Below are positions 24,411 to 31,612 of a DNA stretch of 57,074 nucleotides, in pieces. The DNA is from an uncultured Acidimicrobiaceae bacterium (GTDB lineage Bacteria > Actinomycetota > Acidimicrobiia > Acidimicrobiales > MedAcidi-G1): contig CAJWFS010000005.1 of assembly GCA_913030665.1 (NCBI GenBank), positions 1 to 57,074 on the forward strand. Direction: 5' to 3'. Under the pieces are notes generated by a model, which was not told the origin of the DNA, made no database searches, and saw nothing but the letters and a program-made list of their open reading frames with translations. The position numbers and the translations under genes were made by a program. Each line of letters opens with the position of its first letter. Within the stretch, counting starts at the first letter, position 1.

Positions 24411-25025
24411 GTGGTTGACGAGGTCGGCGTCGGACCACACCCGGAGCCGTGGCCCGACGACGCCCGGCTGGACCCGGAGCTGCTGGCGGGCGGCGACAGA
24501 CGAAACGTCGTGGACCGCTACAGGTACTGGTCGCGTGAGGCCATCGTGGCCGACCTGGACAGCCATCGACACGGGTTCCACGTGGCGGTGGAGAACTGGG
24601 AGCACGACCTCAACATCGGCACGGTGGTGCGCAACGCCAACGCCTTCATGGCCGCCGGGGTGCACATAGTGGGCCGCCGCCGCTGGAACCGTCGGGGTGC
24701 CATGGTGACGGACCGCTACCAGCACGTGGTCCATCACCCGGACGTGGCCGACCTGGTGGCCTGGGCCGCAACCGCCGGCCTAGAGGTGGTCGGGATCGAC
24801 AACCTGCCCGGCTCGGTGCCGTTGGAGTCGACGGCCCTGCCGGAGCTGTGCGTGCTGGTCTTCGGGCAGGAGGGTCCCGGGCTCTCCTACGAGGTCCGGG
24901 AGGCGGCGACGATGGTCTGCTCGATCGCCCAGTACGGGTCCACCCGGTCGATCAACGCCGGGGTGGCATCCGGCATCGCGATGCACGCCTGGATCCGCCA
25001 GCACGCCGGCCCGCCACCTTCTTGA
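24411..25025 (+). CDS. TrmH/SpoU family RNA 2'-O-methyltransferase
   Basis: 204 residues from GTG at 24411, two bases after the previous stop. All three SPOUT motifs are present: NIGTVVRNANAFMAAGV (motif 1), VLVFGQEGPGLSYEV (motif 2) and STRSINAGVASGIAMHAWIR (motif 3). These form the knotted SAM-binding site. The family 2'-O-methylates tRNA or rRNA; which position cannot be told. The first 40 residues (HPEPWPDDARLDPELLAGGD) are a hydrophilic extension. It lies directly upstream of the SOS-controlled imuA gene but has no sign of belonging to that regulon. Confidence 0.88.
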   Translation: MVDEVGVGPHPEPWPDDARLDPELLAGGDRRNVVDRYRYWSREAIVADLDSHRHGFHVAVENWEHDLNIGTVVRNANAFMAAGVHIVGRRRWNRRGAMVTDRYQHVVHHPDVADLVAWAATAGLEVVGIDNLPGSVPLESTALPELCVLVFGQEGPGLSYEVREAATMVCSIAQYGSTRSINAGVASGIAMHAWIRQHAGPPPS

Positions 25026-25039
25026 GGCCACGGCCCCCC

Positions 25040-25068
25040 TTGCCAGTATCGAACATATGTTCGATACT
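25040..25068 (+). promoter_or_regulatory. Promoter of imuA-imuB
   Basis: -35 TTGCCA (25040-25045), a 17-base spacer, and -10 GATACT (25063-25068). Transcription would start at about 25074, the A of the ATG. The SOS box fills most of the spacer, so LexA binding would block RNA polymerase directly. Confidence 0.7.
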
Positions 25069-25071
25069 GGC
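25042..25071. promoter_or_regulatory. LexA SOS box within a 30-base perfect palindrome
   Basis: The core TCGAACATATGTTCGA (25049-25064) matches the actinobacterial LexA box TCGAAC-N4-GTTCGA. It is embedded in a perfect palindrome with arms GCCAGTATCGAACAT and ATGTTCGATACTGGC. The imuA ATG begins three bases after it. Confidence 0.92.
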
Positions 25072-25073
25072 AT

Positions 25074-25820
25074 ATGGTCGCTCCCCTCCGGTTTCCAGCC
25101 TCCCTGCTCGCTGAGCCCGACCCGTTCGACGACCTGTCGGAGGAGGAGCGGGCCGAGCCTGGCGGTGGGTCGTCCCGGCCACGGTCCGTGCCCACCGTGG
25201 GTGAGGTCGCCCGCCGGATCCGGCCCACCGCCCTGGCCGTCGAACGGGCACTGCCGGTGCTGCCGGCCCTCGCCGGGTTGTTTCCGGGGGGACTCCGTCG
25301 GGGCACCACGATCGGCATCTCGGGGGTGGGAGCCCGCTCCCTGGCCATAGCCCTGGTGGTCCGGGCCACGGCCGCCGGATCCTGGATCGCCGTGGTCGGG
25401 GACCCGGACCTGGGCCTGGCGGCGGCGGCCGGACAGGGCCTGGCCATGGAGCGCCTGGTGGCGGTGGACGCCCCTGACCCGACGGGGTGGGGGCCGGTGG
25501 TGGCCACCCTGGTGGGGGCGTTCGACCTCGTCATGGTGGCGCCCCGACACCGTGTCGGGGCAGTCGACGTCCGTCGACTGGCCGCCCGGTGTCGGGAACG
25601 GGGTTCGGTGCTGTTCCACCTCGGAGACGGCCCGTGGCCCGATCGACTCGACCTGCGCCTGGTCGTGGGTGGGGCCACCTGGACCGGACCCGATGTCGGG
25701 CACGGCCGGTTGTGGTCCCGTCGGGCGGGCGTGACCGCATCCGGTCGGGGTATGGAATCCACCGGTCGTCGCACGGAGCTGCTCCTGCCCGGCCCGGACG
25801 GGACGACCGGCGGAGCATGA
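25074..25820 (+). CDS. imuA: ImuA-like RecA-fold protein of the mutasome
   Basis: 248 residues from ATG at 25074. The core ALPVLPALAGLFPGGLRRGT, TIGISGVGARSLAIALVVRA and AGSWIAVVGDPDLGLAAAAG resembles RecA without a usable Walker A (GVGARS where GxxxxGKT is expected). The DLVMVAPRHRVGAVDVRRLA segment matches Walker B-like strands of ImuA'. It acts with ImuB and DnaE2 in error-prone lesion bypass after DNA damage. The gene directly follows the SOS box and overlaps imuB by an ATGA, so the two are one SOS operon. dnaE2 is not in the window. Confidence 0.85.
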   Translation: MVAPLRFPASLLAEPDPFDDLSEEERAEPGGGSSRPRSVPTVGEVARRIRPTALAVERALPVLPALAGLFPGGLRRGTTIGISGVGARSLAIALVVRATAAGSWIAVVGDPDLGLAAAAGQGLAMERLVAVDAPDPTGWGPVVATLVGAFDLVMVAPRHRVGAVDVRRLAARCRERGSVLFHLGDGPWPDRLDLRLVVGGATWTGPDVGHGRLWSRRAGVTASGRGMESTGRRTELLLPGPDGTTGGA

Positions 25821-27475
25821 GCGGTGCAGCGACTGTCGATGCCGGTGTCAGGACCCTGGTGGTCCGGTGTCCCGACTGGCCGTTGACGGCCCTGGGGGTC
25901 GGGCCGGTGGAGCCTGCTCTGGTCCTGGCCTCCGGTCGGGTGGTGGCAACCACGCCTGCCGCCCGGGGGGCTGGGGTGGCCCGGGGACAACGGTTGCGGG
26001 AAGCCCAGTTCCGGTGTCCGGAGGTCCGGGTGCTGGAGCGTGACGATTCCCGGGAGGCCCGTCGCTTCGAGGCGGTGGCGGCAGCCCTCGAAGACGTCAC
26101 CCCGTGGCTGGAGGCGTGGCGTCCGGGGTCGTGCGCCTTCGGGGTGAGGGGCCCGGTCCGCCTATCCGGTGGTGAGGCGAATCTCGTGCGCAGGACCACC
26201 CGGCTGGTGGTAGCGGCCCTGGACGACCTGATGGGATCGCCGGCCGGACATCCGGGGTGCGGGATCGGAATTGCCGATGGGAGGTTCGCCGCCGGCCTGG
26301 CTGCTGGAGCGGCCGATGCCTCGGTCGTCGACGGGGGTGGGGCGGTGGTGGTTCCGCCAGGTGGGGTACCCGCCTTCCTTGCCCCGCTGCCGGTCGCTGT
26401 GCTGGGGCGTCCGGCGCTGGTGGACGTCCTGACCCGCCTGGGGCTCGACACCCTGGGTGCGTTCGTGACCCTGCCCGCCGCCGACGTCGTTGCCCGCTTC
26501 GGAGCCGAGGGACGCGACGCCCACCGCTTGGCATCCGGGATCGATGGACGGCCACCGGACCCGAGACCGGTACCGCCGGACCTGGCGGTGTCCGTGGCCT
26601 TCGATCCACCGGTGGAGCGGGTGGACCAGGCGGCGTTCGCCGCCCGGTCCCTGGCCGAGGCCTTCCATGGCCGGCTCTCGGATCGTGGCCTGGCCTGCAC
26701 CCTGGTGATGGTCGAGGCCGAGACGGAGCACGGGGAGAGGCTGGCCCGGCGATGGCGAGACGAGGGCGTGCTGGGCTCGGGAGCGGTGGCGGACCGGGTG
26801 CGATGGCAGTTGGAGGGGTGGCTCCACGGGCCACCGGCGACCCGGCCCACGTCGGGGATCACCAGACTGGTCCTCGTTCCTGACGAGGTGGTGCCGGCCA
26901 CCGGCCGCCAGCAGGGTTTCTGGGGTGGAGTGTCGGCAGCCGACGAGCGGGCGGCCCGGGCCTGTACCCGGGTGGAGGGCCTGATGGGGCCTGGGTCGGT
27001 GCGGGTGCCGGAGTGGCGTGGCGGCCGGGATCCGGGGGAGTGCCTGGCCCTGGTGCCGTTCGTCCGGAGGGAGGGCGACGGGTCCGACCACCCGTCCCGG
27101 GTGGTGGCCGTAGAGGCCGATGGGCCACCGTGGCCGGGGATGCTGCCCGGCCCCCTTCCAGCAGCGGTCCACGTGGATCCGGCCACCGTGGAGGTCCGCG
27201 ACGCAGCTGGTCGAATGGTGGCGGTCGACGGGCGGGGAGCGCTGTCGGCACCACCGCACCTGCTGCTGTCGCCTCCCGCCCCGGATGAGTCGACGGTCAC
27301 TAGGGCTAGGGACCTAGTGGTGGCATGGGCAGGTCCGTGGCCGCTGGACGAGCGATGGTGGGATCCGGAGCGCCGGAGGCGCAGCGCCCGCCTCCAGATG
27401 GTGACGGCCGACGGGACTGCCCGCCTGGTCGTGCTGGAGGGTGGCGTGTGGAGGGTCGCCGCCACCTACGACTGA
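25817..27475 (+). CDS. imuB: ImuB, inactive Y-family polymerase-like mutasome hub
   Basis: 552 residues from the ATG at 25817 that overlaps the imuA stop. It opens TLVVRCPDWPLTALGVGPVE, where active Y-family polymerases have the HxDxDxFFAxVE metal site, so the first catalytic acid is absent, as in all ImuB. VTPWLEAWRPGSCAFGVRGP replaces the second catalytic block. Helix-hairpin-helix and little-finger regions follow (LTRLGLDTLGAFVTLPAADV), and a C-terminal region of about 200 residues binds partners. ImuB connects ImuA, DnaE2 and the beta clamp. A clamp-binding motif was not pinpointed. Confidence 0.88.
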   Translation: MSGAATVDAGVRTLVVRCPDWPLTALGVGPVEPALVLASGRVVATTPAARGAGVARGQRLREAQFRCPEVRVLERDDSREARRFEAVAAALEDVTPWLEAWRPGSCAFGVRGPVRLSGGEANLVRRTTRLVVAALDDLMGSPAGHPGCGIGIADGRFAAGLAAGAADASVVDGGGAVVVPPGGVPAFLAPLPVAVLGRPALVDVLTRLGLDTLGAFVTLPAADVVARFGAEGRDAHRLASGIDGRPPDPRPVPPDLAVSVAFDPPVERVDQAAFAARSLAEAFHGRLSDRGLACTLVMVEAETEHGERLARRWRDEGVLGSGAVADRVRWQLEGWLHGPPATRPTSGITRLVLVPDEVVPATGRQQGFWGGVSAADERAARACTRVEGLMGPGSVRVPEWRGGRDPGECLALVPFVRREGDGSDHPSRVVAVEADGPPWPGMLPGPLPAAVHVDPATVEVRDAAGRMVAVDGRGALSAPPHLLLSPPAPDESTVTRARDLVVAWAGPWPLDERWWDPERRRRSARLQMVTADGTARLVVLEGGVWRVAATYD

Positions 27476-27576
27476 GCCTCGGCCGACCGGTGATCGAGCC
27501 GGGTTCGCGGGGTAGGTTTCCCGGCCAAGGCGACGCCCGAATCAGGGTCTCGCCACGGCACATGATGGGAGCAGCG

Positions 27577-28080
27577 GTGGCCGAGCGGGAAGAGATGGAC
27601 TGGACCGGTTACGGGACGGCGGTCCGCCAGCTGGCAAGGATGGTCGCCGAGGATGGCTACCGGCCCCACATGATCCTGTGCATCGCCCGCGGCGGACTCT
27701 TCGTGGCCGGTTCGCTGGGCTACGCCCTGGCGGTCAAGAACCTCTACGTGATGAACGTCGAGTACTACACAGGCGTGGACGAGCGGCTGGACATCCCGGT
27801 GATCCTCCCGCCCTACGTGGACTGGGTGGACCTGGGGGACAAGCGGATCCTCATCGTCGACGACGTGGCAGACACCGGGCACACCCTGGCCTTGGTGCGC
27901 GAGACGGCGCTGGCCCAGGTGGCCGAGGTGCGATCCGCTGTGCTGTACCAGAAGCCGCAGTCGACAGTCGACTGCGAGTACGTCTGGCGCCACACCGAAA
28001 GGTGGATCAACTTCCCGTGGTCCACCGAGCCGCCGGTAGTGGACCTCTCGTCGGCCGGCACTGCTGTACTCGACGCCTGA
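27577..28080 (+). CDS. Purine-type phosphoribosyltransferase
   Basis: 167 residues from GTG at 27577, set by GGGAG six bases upstream; ATGs at 27562 and 27565 would destroy that spacing. The PRPP loop is KRILIVDDVADTGHTLALVR, with ILCIARGGLFVAGSLGYALA as the first phosphate loop. It resembles xanthine-guanine or hypoxanthine phosphoribosyltransferases, which salvage purine bases to nucleotides. A TAGGTT box at 27511-27516 predicts a short leader of about 54 bases, unlike its leaderless neighbours. It lies close to the purine-type catabolic cluster at 28-47 kb, which may be chance. Confidence 0.85.
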   Translation: MAEREEMDWTGYGTAVRQLARMVAEDGYRPHMILCIARGGLFVAGSLGYALAVKNLYVMNVEYYTGVDERLDIPVILPPYVDWVDLGDKRILIVDDVADTGHTLALVRETALAQVAEVRSAVLYQKPQSTVDCEYVWRHTERWINFPWSTEPPVVDLSSAGTAVLDA

Positions 28081-28288
28081 GTACGACCTCGATGTTGCGC
28101 ACAGGCACGCAGTGCTGCTTGCACACACCCTGCGGGGTCGGGAGCCCACGCGGTCGGCACTCTGATTGTGGCTGCGACGGCGCTGGCCTCGGGCAGGACC
28201 GTCATGACTGTCGACACGAGCGGTTTCGTCGGCCTGCCGGGCATTCTCGTCTTCGATCGATGGGGCGTTAGCGTTCCCGTCCCGGAGG
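28081..28288. other. Intergenic region between convergent genes
   Basis: 208 bases between the phosphoribosyltransferase and amidase stops. I see no tRNA, no strong hairpin with a T-run, and no supported ORF. Confidence 0.5.
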
Positions 28289-29764
28289 TCAGGCGTGGAT
28301 GGGCGCCCTGTTCTTCGACCAGTGAACCTCGGCCTCGAGCTGCGACCCGACCGCGATGAGCAGGTCCTCACGTCCATAGGCGGCGACCAGCTGAACCCCG
28401 ACAGGTAGGCCGTCAGAGGAGCCGAGCGGCAGCGAGATCGCTGGTTGGCCCGAGGTGTTGAACGGTGCGGTGAACACTGAGTAGGGGATGGATTCCTTGG
28501 AGCCACGGACCGGGTCGTCGGGGGTTGGGGTGAGCTGGCCGAGGTGGGGCGGCGGATCGGCCGTGGTCGGGGTGAGCAGCAGGTCGAAGTCCTCCCACCA
28601 GGTTGCCAGCGCCCTGCGCCATGTGCCCATGACGGCCTGTGCCCTGGCGTAGTCGGGAGCGGTGATCCCGCGGCCGCGCTCGGCGAGGAACCAGGTGCCG
28701 GGCTCCACGTCGTCGGCCGTGATCGTGCGCCCCAGCCTGGCACCCAGGGTCTCGATGCTCACGACGGCTCCCACGCCCCAGTTCAGGGTGAAAGCCCATA
28801 CGAGCTCCTTCATCTCCCCGATCTGTCCGAATGCCTCGGGCCGTGACTCGACCACGTCGTGGCCCATGTCGGCCAGCAGGTCGGCTGTCATGCGGGTGGC
28901 CGCCTCGCAGTCAGCATGCGTGGGTACCCGGTGGTTGTCCGGCATCAGGCCTATGCGAAGTCGTCCCGGATCCCAGCCGACCCGGTCGGCGTAGGGCCGT
29001 CCGTGGTCGGGGGCCACCACGCCGTCCCCGGGAAAGGGGATGGCGCAGGCGTCCAGGATGGCAGCGGTGTCGCGCATCGTGTGGGTCACGACATGTTGGC
29101 AGGAGAAGCTCCATTCCTCCTTTGGGCCCTGCGAGATCCGACCCCTGGATGGCTTGAGGCCGACCAGCCCACACATGGCTGCCGGGATGCGGATGGAGCC
29201 GCCGCCGTCGCTGGCGTTGGCGGCCGGGACCATGCCCGAGGCCACCGCGGCGGCGGCCCCGCCGGAGGATCCGCCGGGGCTGTGGTCGGGGTTCCAGGGG
29301 TTGCGCGTGGGGCCGTAGGCGAGGGGTTCGGTTGTGGCGACGAGGCCCAGCTCCGGCGTGTTGGTGCGACCTACGTTGATGAAGCCCGCCTGTTTGTAGC
29401 GGATGATGAGGTTTGAGTCGGAGTCGGCGGTGAACCCGGCGTCCTTCAGGGCCTGCATCCCGCCGTGCTGGGGCTGGCCGGCCTCCTCGGCCCAAAGGTC
29501 CTTTATGAGCATCGGAACGCCTCGGAACGGCCCCGTGGGGAGGTCGTCGGAGGCTGCCAGCTCCAGGGCCTGTTCGAACTGGCGGTGGATGACCGCGTTC
29601 AGGTCTCCGTCGAGACGCTGTATGCGGTCGATCGTGGCCTGCACGGCCTCGACCGCCGATAGGTCTCCGGCGCGGATCATGGAGGCCAGCCCGACGGCGT
29701 CGACCCGGGCCAGGTCGTCGTCGTGGGTGGCCTGTCGGTTATCAGGTTGGGTGGCGTCGTCCAT
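28289..29764 (-). CDS. Amidase signature family hydrolase
   Basis: 491 residues. The Ser-cisSer-Lys triad is present: Lys in GVPMLIKDLWAEEAGQPQ, the signature SPGGSSGGAAAAVASGM and NASDGGGSIRIPAAMCGLVG. These enzymes hydrolyse carboxylic amides with no metal. The substrate cannot be told from sequence. It lies 48 bases downstream of the regulator gene and shares its direction, so it may be co-transcribed with it or use its own TACGGT box eight bases before the ATG. Its position beside a purine/N-carbamoyl catabolic cluster suggests an amide from nitrogen scavenging. The stop is at 28289. Confidence 0.9.
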   Translation of the reverse strand: MDDATQPDNRQATHDDDLARVDAVGLASMIRAGDLSAVEAVQATIDRIQRLDGDLNAVIHRQFEQALELAASDDLPTGPFRGVPMLIKDLWAEEAGQPQHGGMQALKDAGFTADSDSNLIIRYKQAGFINVGRTNTPELGLVATTEPLAYGPTRNPWNPDHSPGGSSGGAAAAVASGMVPAANASDGGGSIRIPAAMCGLVGLKPSRGRISQGPKEEWSFSCQHVVTHTMRDTAAILDACAIPFPGDGVVAPDHGRPYADRVGWDPGRLRIGLMPDNHRVPTHADCEAATRMTADLLADMGHDVVESRPEAFGQIGEMKELVWAFTLNWGVGAVVSIETLGARLGRTITADDVEPGTWFLAERGRGITAPDYARAQAVMGTWRRALATWWEDFDLLLTPTTADPPPHLGQLTPTPDDPVRGSKESIPYSVFTAPFNTSGQPAISLPLGSSDGLPVGVQLVAAYGREDLLIAVGSQLEAEVHWSKNRAPIHA

Positions 29765-29772
29765 GGTGCTGG

Positions 29773-29778
29773 ACCGTA
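29773..29778 (-). promoter_or_regulatory. -10-like element before the amidase
   Basis: TACGGT on the minus strand, eight bases before the ATG at 29764. Weaker spacing match than at other genes. Confidence 0.3.
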
Positions 29779-29812
29779 CCGGTGGCAGCGATGGCAGCCC
29801 GGGTCGGGGTGC

Positions 29813-30181
29813 CTAATCGCCGGCTTCGGCACGCTCCAGGTAGTTGTAGACGGTGAAGCGGCTCACCCCGAGGGCCTCGGCTACGTCCTCGACGGACTTC
29901 CGGAGCGTGAACGCCCCCCAGTCGTTCAGCAGCGCAACCGCTCCCTGCTTCTGGGACCGGTCCATTTCGACGCATGGGAGCCCGACCTCGTGCTCGGCCG
30001 CTGTCAGCAGCGTGTCCAGGGCACAGTGCAGGTCGGGTCGCCTCAGGCCACCGACCACCTCGCCCTCCCATTCCAGTGGTAGGTCGGACTCAGTCAGTTC
30101 TCCGAGGGCCAGGATGGTGCAGCCGAGGGCATCGGCTATCGGCTGGATCGCCTCCACGAGGGGATGCACGGGCCGGTTCAC
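29813..30181 (-). CDS. Small YheO/DauR-like transcriptional regulator
   Basis: 122 residues from GTG at 30181. The C-terminal half carries an HTH of the DauR/YheO type: LRKSVEDVAEALGVSRFTVYNYLE (residues about 93-116; the last helix is the recognition helix). MDRSQKQGAVALLNDWGAF just before it matches the linker of the family. The N-terminal half (HPLVEAIQPIADALGCTILA) looks like a shortened PAS-like sensor, since full family members are about 200 residues. It is divergent from the molybdenum hydroxylase operon and so is the probable regulator of it. A TAGGGT box lies six bases before the GTG. The ligand is unknown. Confidence 0.8.
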   Translation of the reverse strand: MNRPVHPLVEAIQPIADALGCTILALGELTESDLPLEWEGEVVGGLRRPDLHCALDTLLTAAEHEVGLPCVEMDRSQKQGAVALLNDWGAFTLRKSVEDVAEALGVSRFTVYNYLERAEAGD

Positions 30182-30254
30182 GCCAGAACCCTAGCCAAGG
30201 TAATAAGATTGACAAAATGTTGACGCGGGAGATGTCGGGCGGGAGCATTGCGGG
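30182..30254. promoter_or_regulatory. Divergent promoter region of the regulator and hydroxylase operon
   Basis: The minus-strand TAGGGT at 30188-30193 is the -10 of the regulator. An AT-rich stretch at 30201-30222 contains TAAGAT (30204-30209) and two TTGAC repeats (30209-30213, 30220-30224) 11 bases apart, a possible binding site for the regulator. Confidence 0.45.
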
Positions 30255-30260
30255 GTGACA

Positions 30261-31118
30261 ATGACCATCGCGCTCACGCTGGACGATGCCTGTGCGGCCC
30301 TGGCCGCTGATCCGACCGCGACCGTCCTGGCCGGGGGCACGGATCTCATGGTCCAGGTGAACCGGGGGGACCACAGCATCGGCAACGTGGTGGCGATCGA
30401 CCGGGTCCCTGAGCTTCGGGGGTGGACCCGCGAGGGGGACGTCCTGCGAATCGGCGCCGGGATGACCTATGCGGACATGGCCGATCCCGGGTTCGGCGCC
30501 CTCGCACCGGCCCTTGGCCAGGCCGCCCGTACGGTCGGTTCACCGCAGATCCGGGCCACCGGCACCATCGGCGGAAACCTGGCGACGGCGTCGCCGGCCG
30601 GCGACATGCTGCCGGTGCTCGTCGCCCTGGATGCCGTGGTCGAACTCCGCTCCTCCGACGGCGAAAGGCATCTTCCCCTCGACGAGTTCGTCGTAGGCGT
30701 CAAGGCCAACGCCCTGTCCGCCGGTGAACTGATCGTCGCCGTGAGGGTCCCGGTTCTGCACGGCCCCCAGGAGTTCATGAAGGTCGGGCCCCGCAATGCC
30801 ATGGTCATCTCGGTGGCCTCCCTCGCCCTCGTGGTCGACCCTTTCGGACGGACGGTCCGGGTCGGCCTGGGATCCGTGGCCCCGGTTCCGTTGCGGGCCA
30901 CCGAGGCCGAGGTGATGATCGGCGGCCGTATCGACTGGGAGGGTGGACGACCGCCCACGGCTGGCGATGTGGATCGGTTCGGCCAGCTGGTGGCCGATGC
31001 CGCCCGCCCCATCGACGACCACCGGGGAACGGCCGCCTACCGCAGGCACGTCGTCGGGGTGATGGCCCGTCGCGCCCTGGTCCGGGCCTTCGGCATGGTC
31101 GGAGAGGAGGCGGCGTGA
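30261..31118 (+). CDS. Molybdenum hydroxylase FAD-binding subunit (xanthine dehydrogenase type)
   Basis: 285 residues from ATG at 30261; a GTG at 30255 would add two. The FAD site is TVLAGGTDLMVQVNRGDH near the N-terminus, and RTVGSPQIRATGTIGGNLAT is the second FAD-contact loop. It passes electrons from the iron-sulfur subunit to NAD or another acceptor. It is the first gene of the operon and overlaps the 2Fe-2S subunit by four bases (GTGA). Together with the next two genes it forms a complete FAD/2Fe-2S/Mo enzyme of the CoxMSL/PucCDE arrangement. Confidence 0.92.
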   Translation: MTIALTLDDACAALAADPTATVLAGGTDLMVQVNRGDHSIGNVVAIDRVPELRGWTREGDVLRIGAGMTYADMADPGFGALAPALGQAARTVGSPQIRATGTIGGNLATASPAGDMLPVLVALDAVVELRSSDGERHLPLDEFVVGVKANALSAGELIVAVRVPVLHGPQEFMKVGPRNAMVISVASLALVVDPFGRTVRVGLGSVAPVPLRATEAEVMIGGRIDWEGGRPPTAGDVDRFGQLVADAARPIDDHRGTAAYRRHVVGVMARRALVRAFGMVGEEAA

Positions 31119-31612
31119 GAACCGATCCGTACCGCCTCACCGTCAACGGCCGGCCTGTGGAGGTGATCGACGGTCATGCCGGTGAGAGCCTCCTGTTCGT
31201 CCTACGGGAACGCCTGGGCCTCCCTGGATCCAAGAACGCCTGCGAGGAGGGGGAGTGCGGGTCCTGCTCGGTCCTCCTTGACGGCGACCTGGTCTGCAGC
31301 TGCCTGGTGCTTGCTGCCGCGGCCGCCGACCGCGATGTCGCCACAGTGGAGGGTCTGTCGGATGCCGGTGGCGAGGTCGGACCGTTGGCCTACGTTCAAC
31401 GAGCATTCGTGGAGGCCGGCGCAGTCCAGTGCGGCTTCTGCACCCCGGGGCTGCTCATGGCCGTGGATGCCCTGTTGTGCGAGGAACCGGATCCCGATGA
31501 CCTGACCGTGCGCGAGGCCATCAGCGGCAACCTGTGCCGGTGCACCGGCTATGGCCGGATCCTGGAAGCCGTGGACCGGGCGGCTGCCATGCGGCGGGAG
31601 GCCTGCTCATGA
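31115..31612 (+). CDS. Molybdenum hydroxylase 2Fe-2S subunit
   Basis: 165 residues from GTG at 31115. Both clusters are intact: Cys43, Cys48, Cys51 and Cys63 for the plant-type cluster (GECGSC), and Cys106, Cys109, Cys141 and Cys143 for the second (QCGFCTPG and CRCTGY). It carries electrons between the Mo centre and FAD. The start overlaps the FAD gene stop and its stop overlaps the Mo subunit start, so all three are translationally coupled. The full cysteine set contrasts with the XdhD-like protein at 52948. Confidence 0.95.
   Translation: MRTDPYRLTVNGRPVEVIDGHAGESLLFVLRERLGLPGSKNACEEGECGSCSVLLDGDLVCSCLVLAAAAADRDVATVEGLSDAGGEVGPLAYVQRAFVEAGAVQCGFCTPGLLMAVDALLCEEPDPDDLTVREAISGNLCRCTGYGRILEAVDRAAAMRREACS

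Noticed and set aside
25531-27465. 644-codon minus-strand frame opposite imuB
   Set aside because: Composed mainly of Arg, Ser, Thr and Pro; shadow of a high-GC gene.
28081-28359. Possible small gene between the phosphoribosyltransferase and amidase
   Set aside because: Frames overlap the amidase end and show no recognisable features. No tRNA cloverleaf was seen either.
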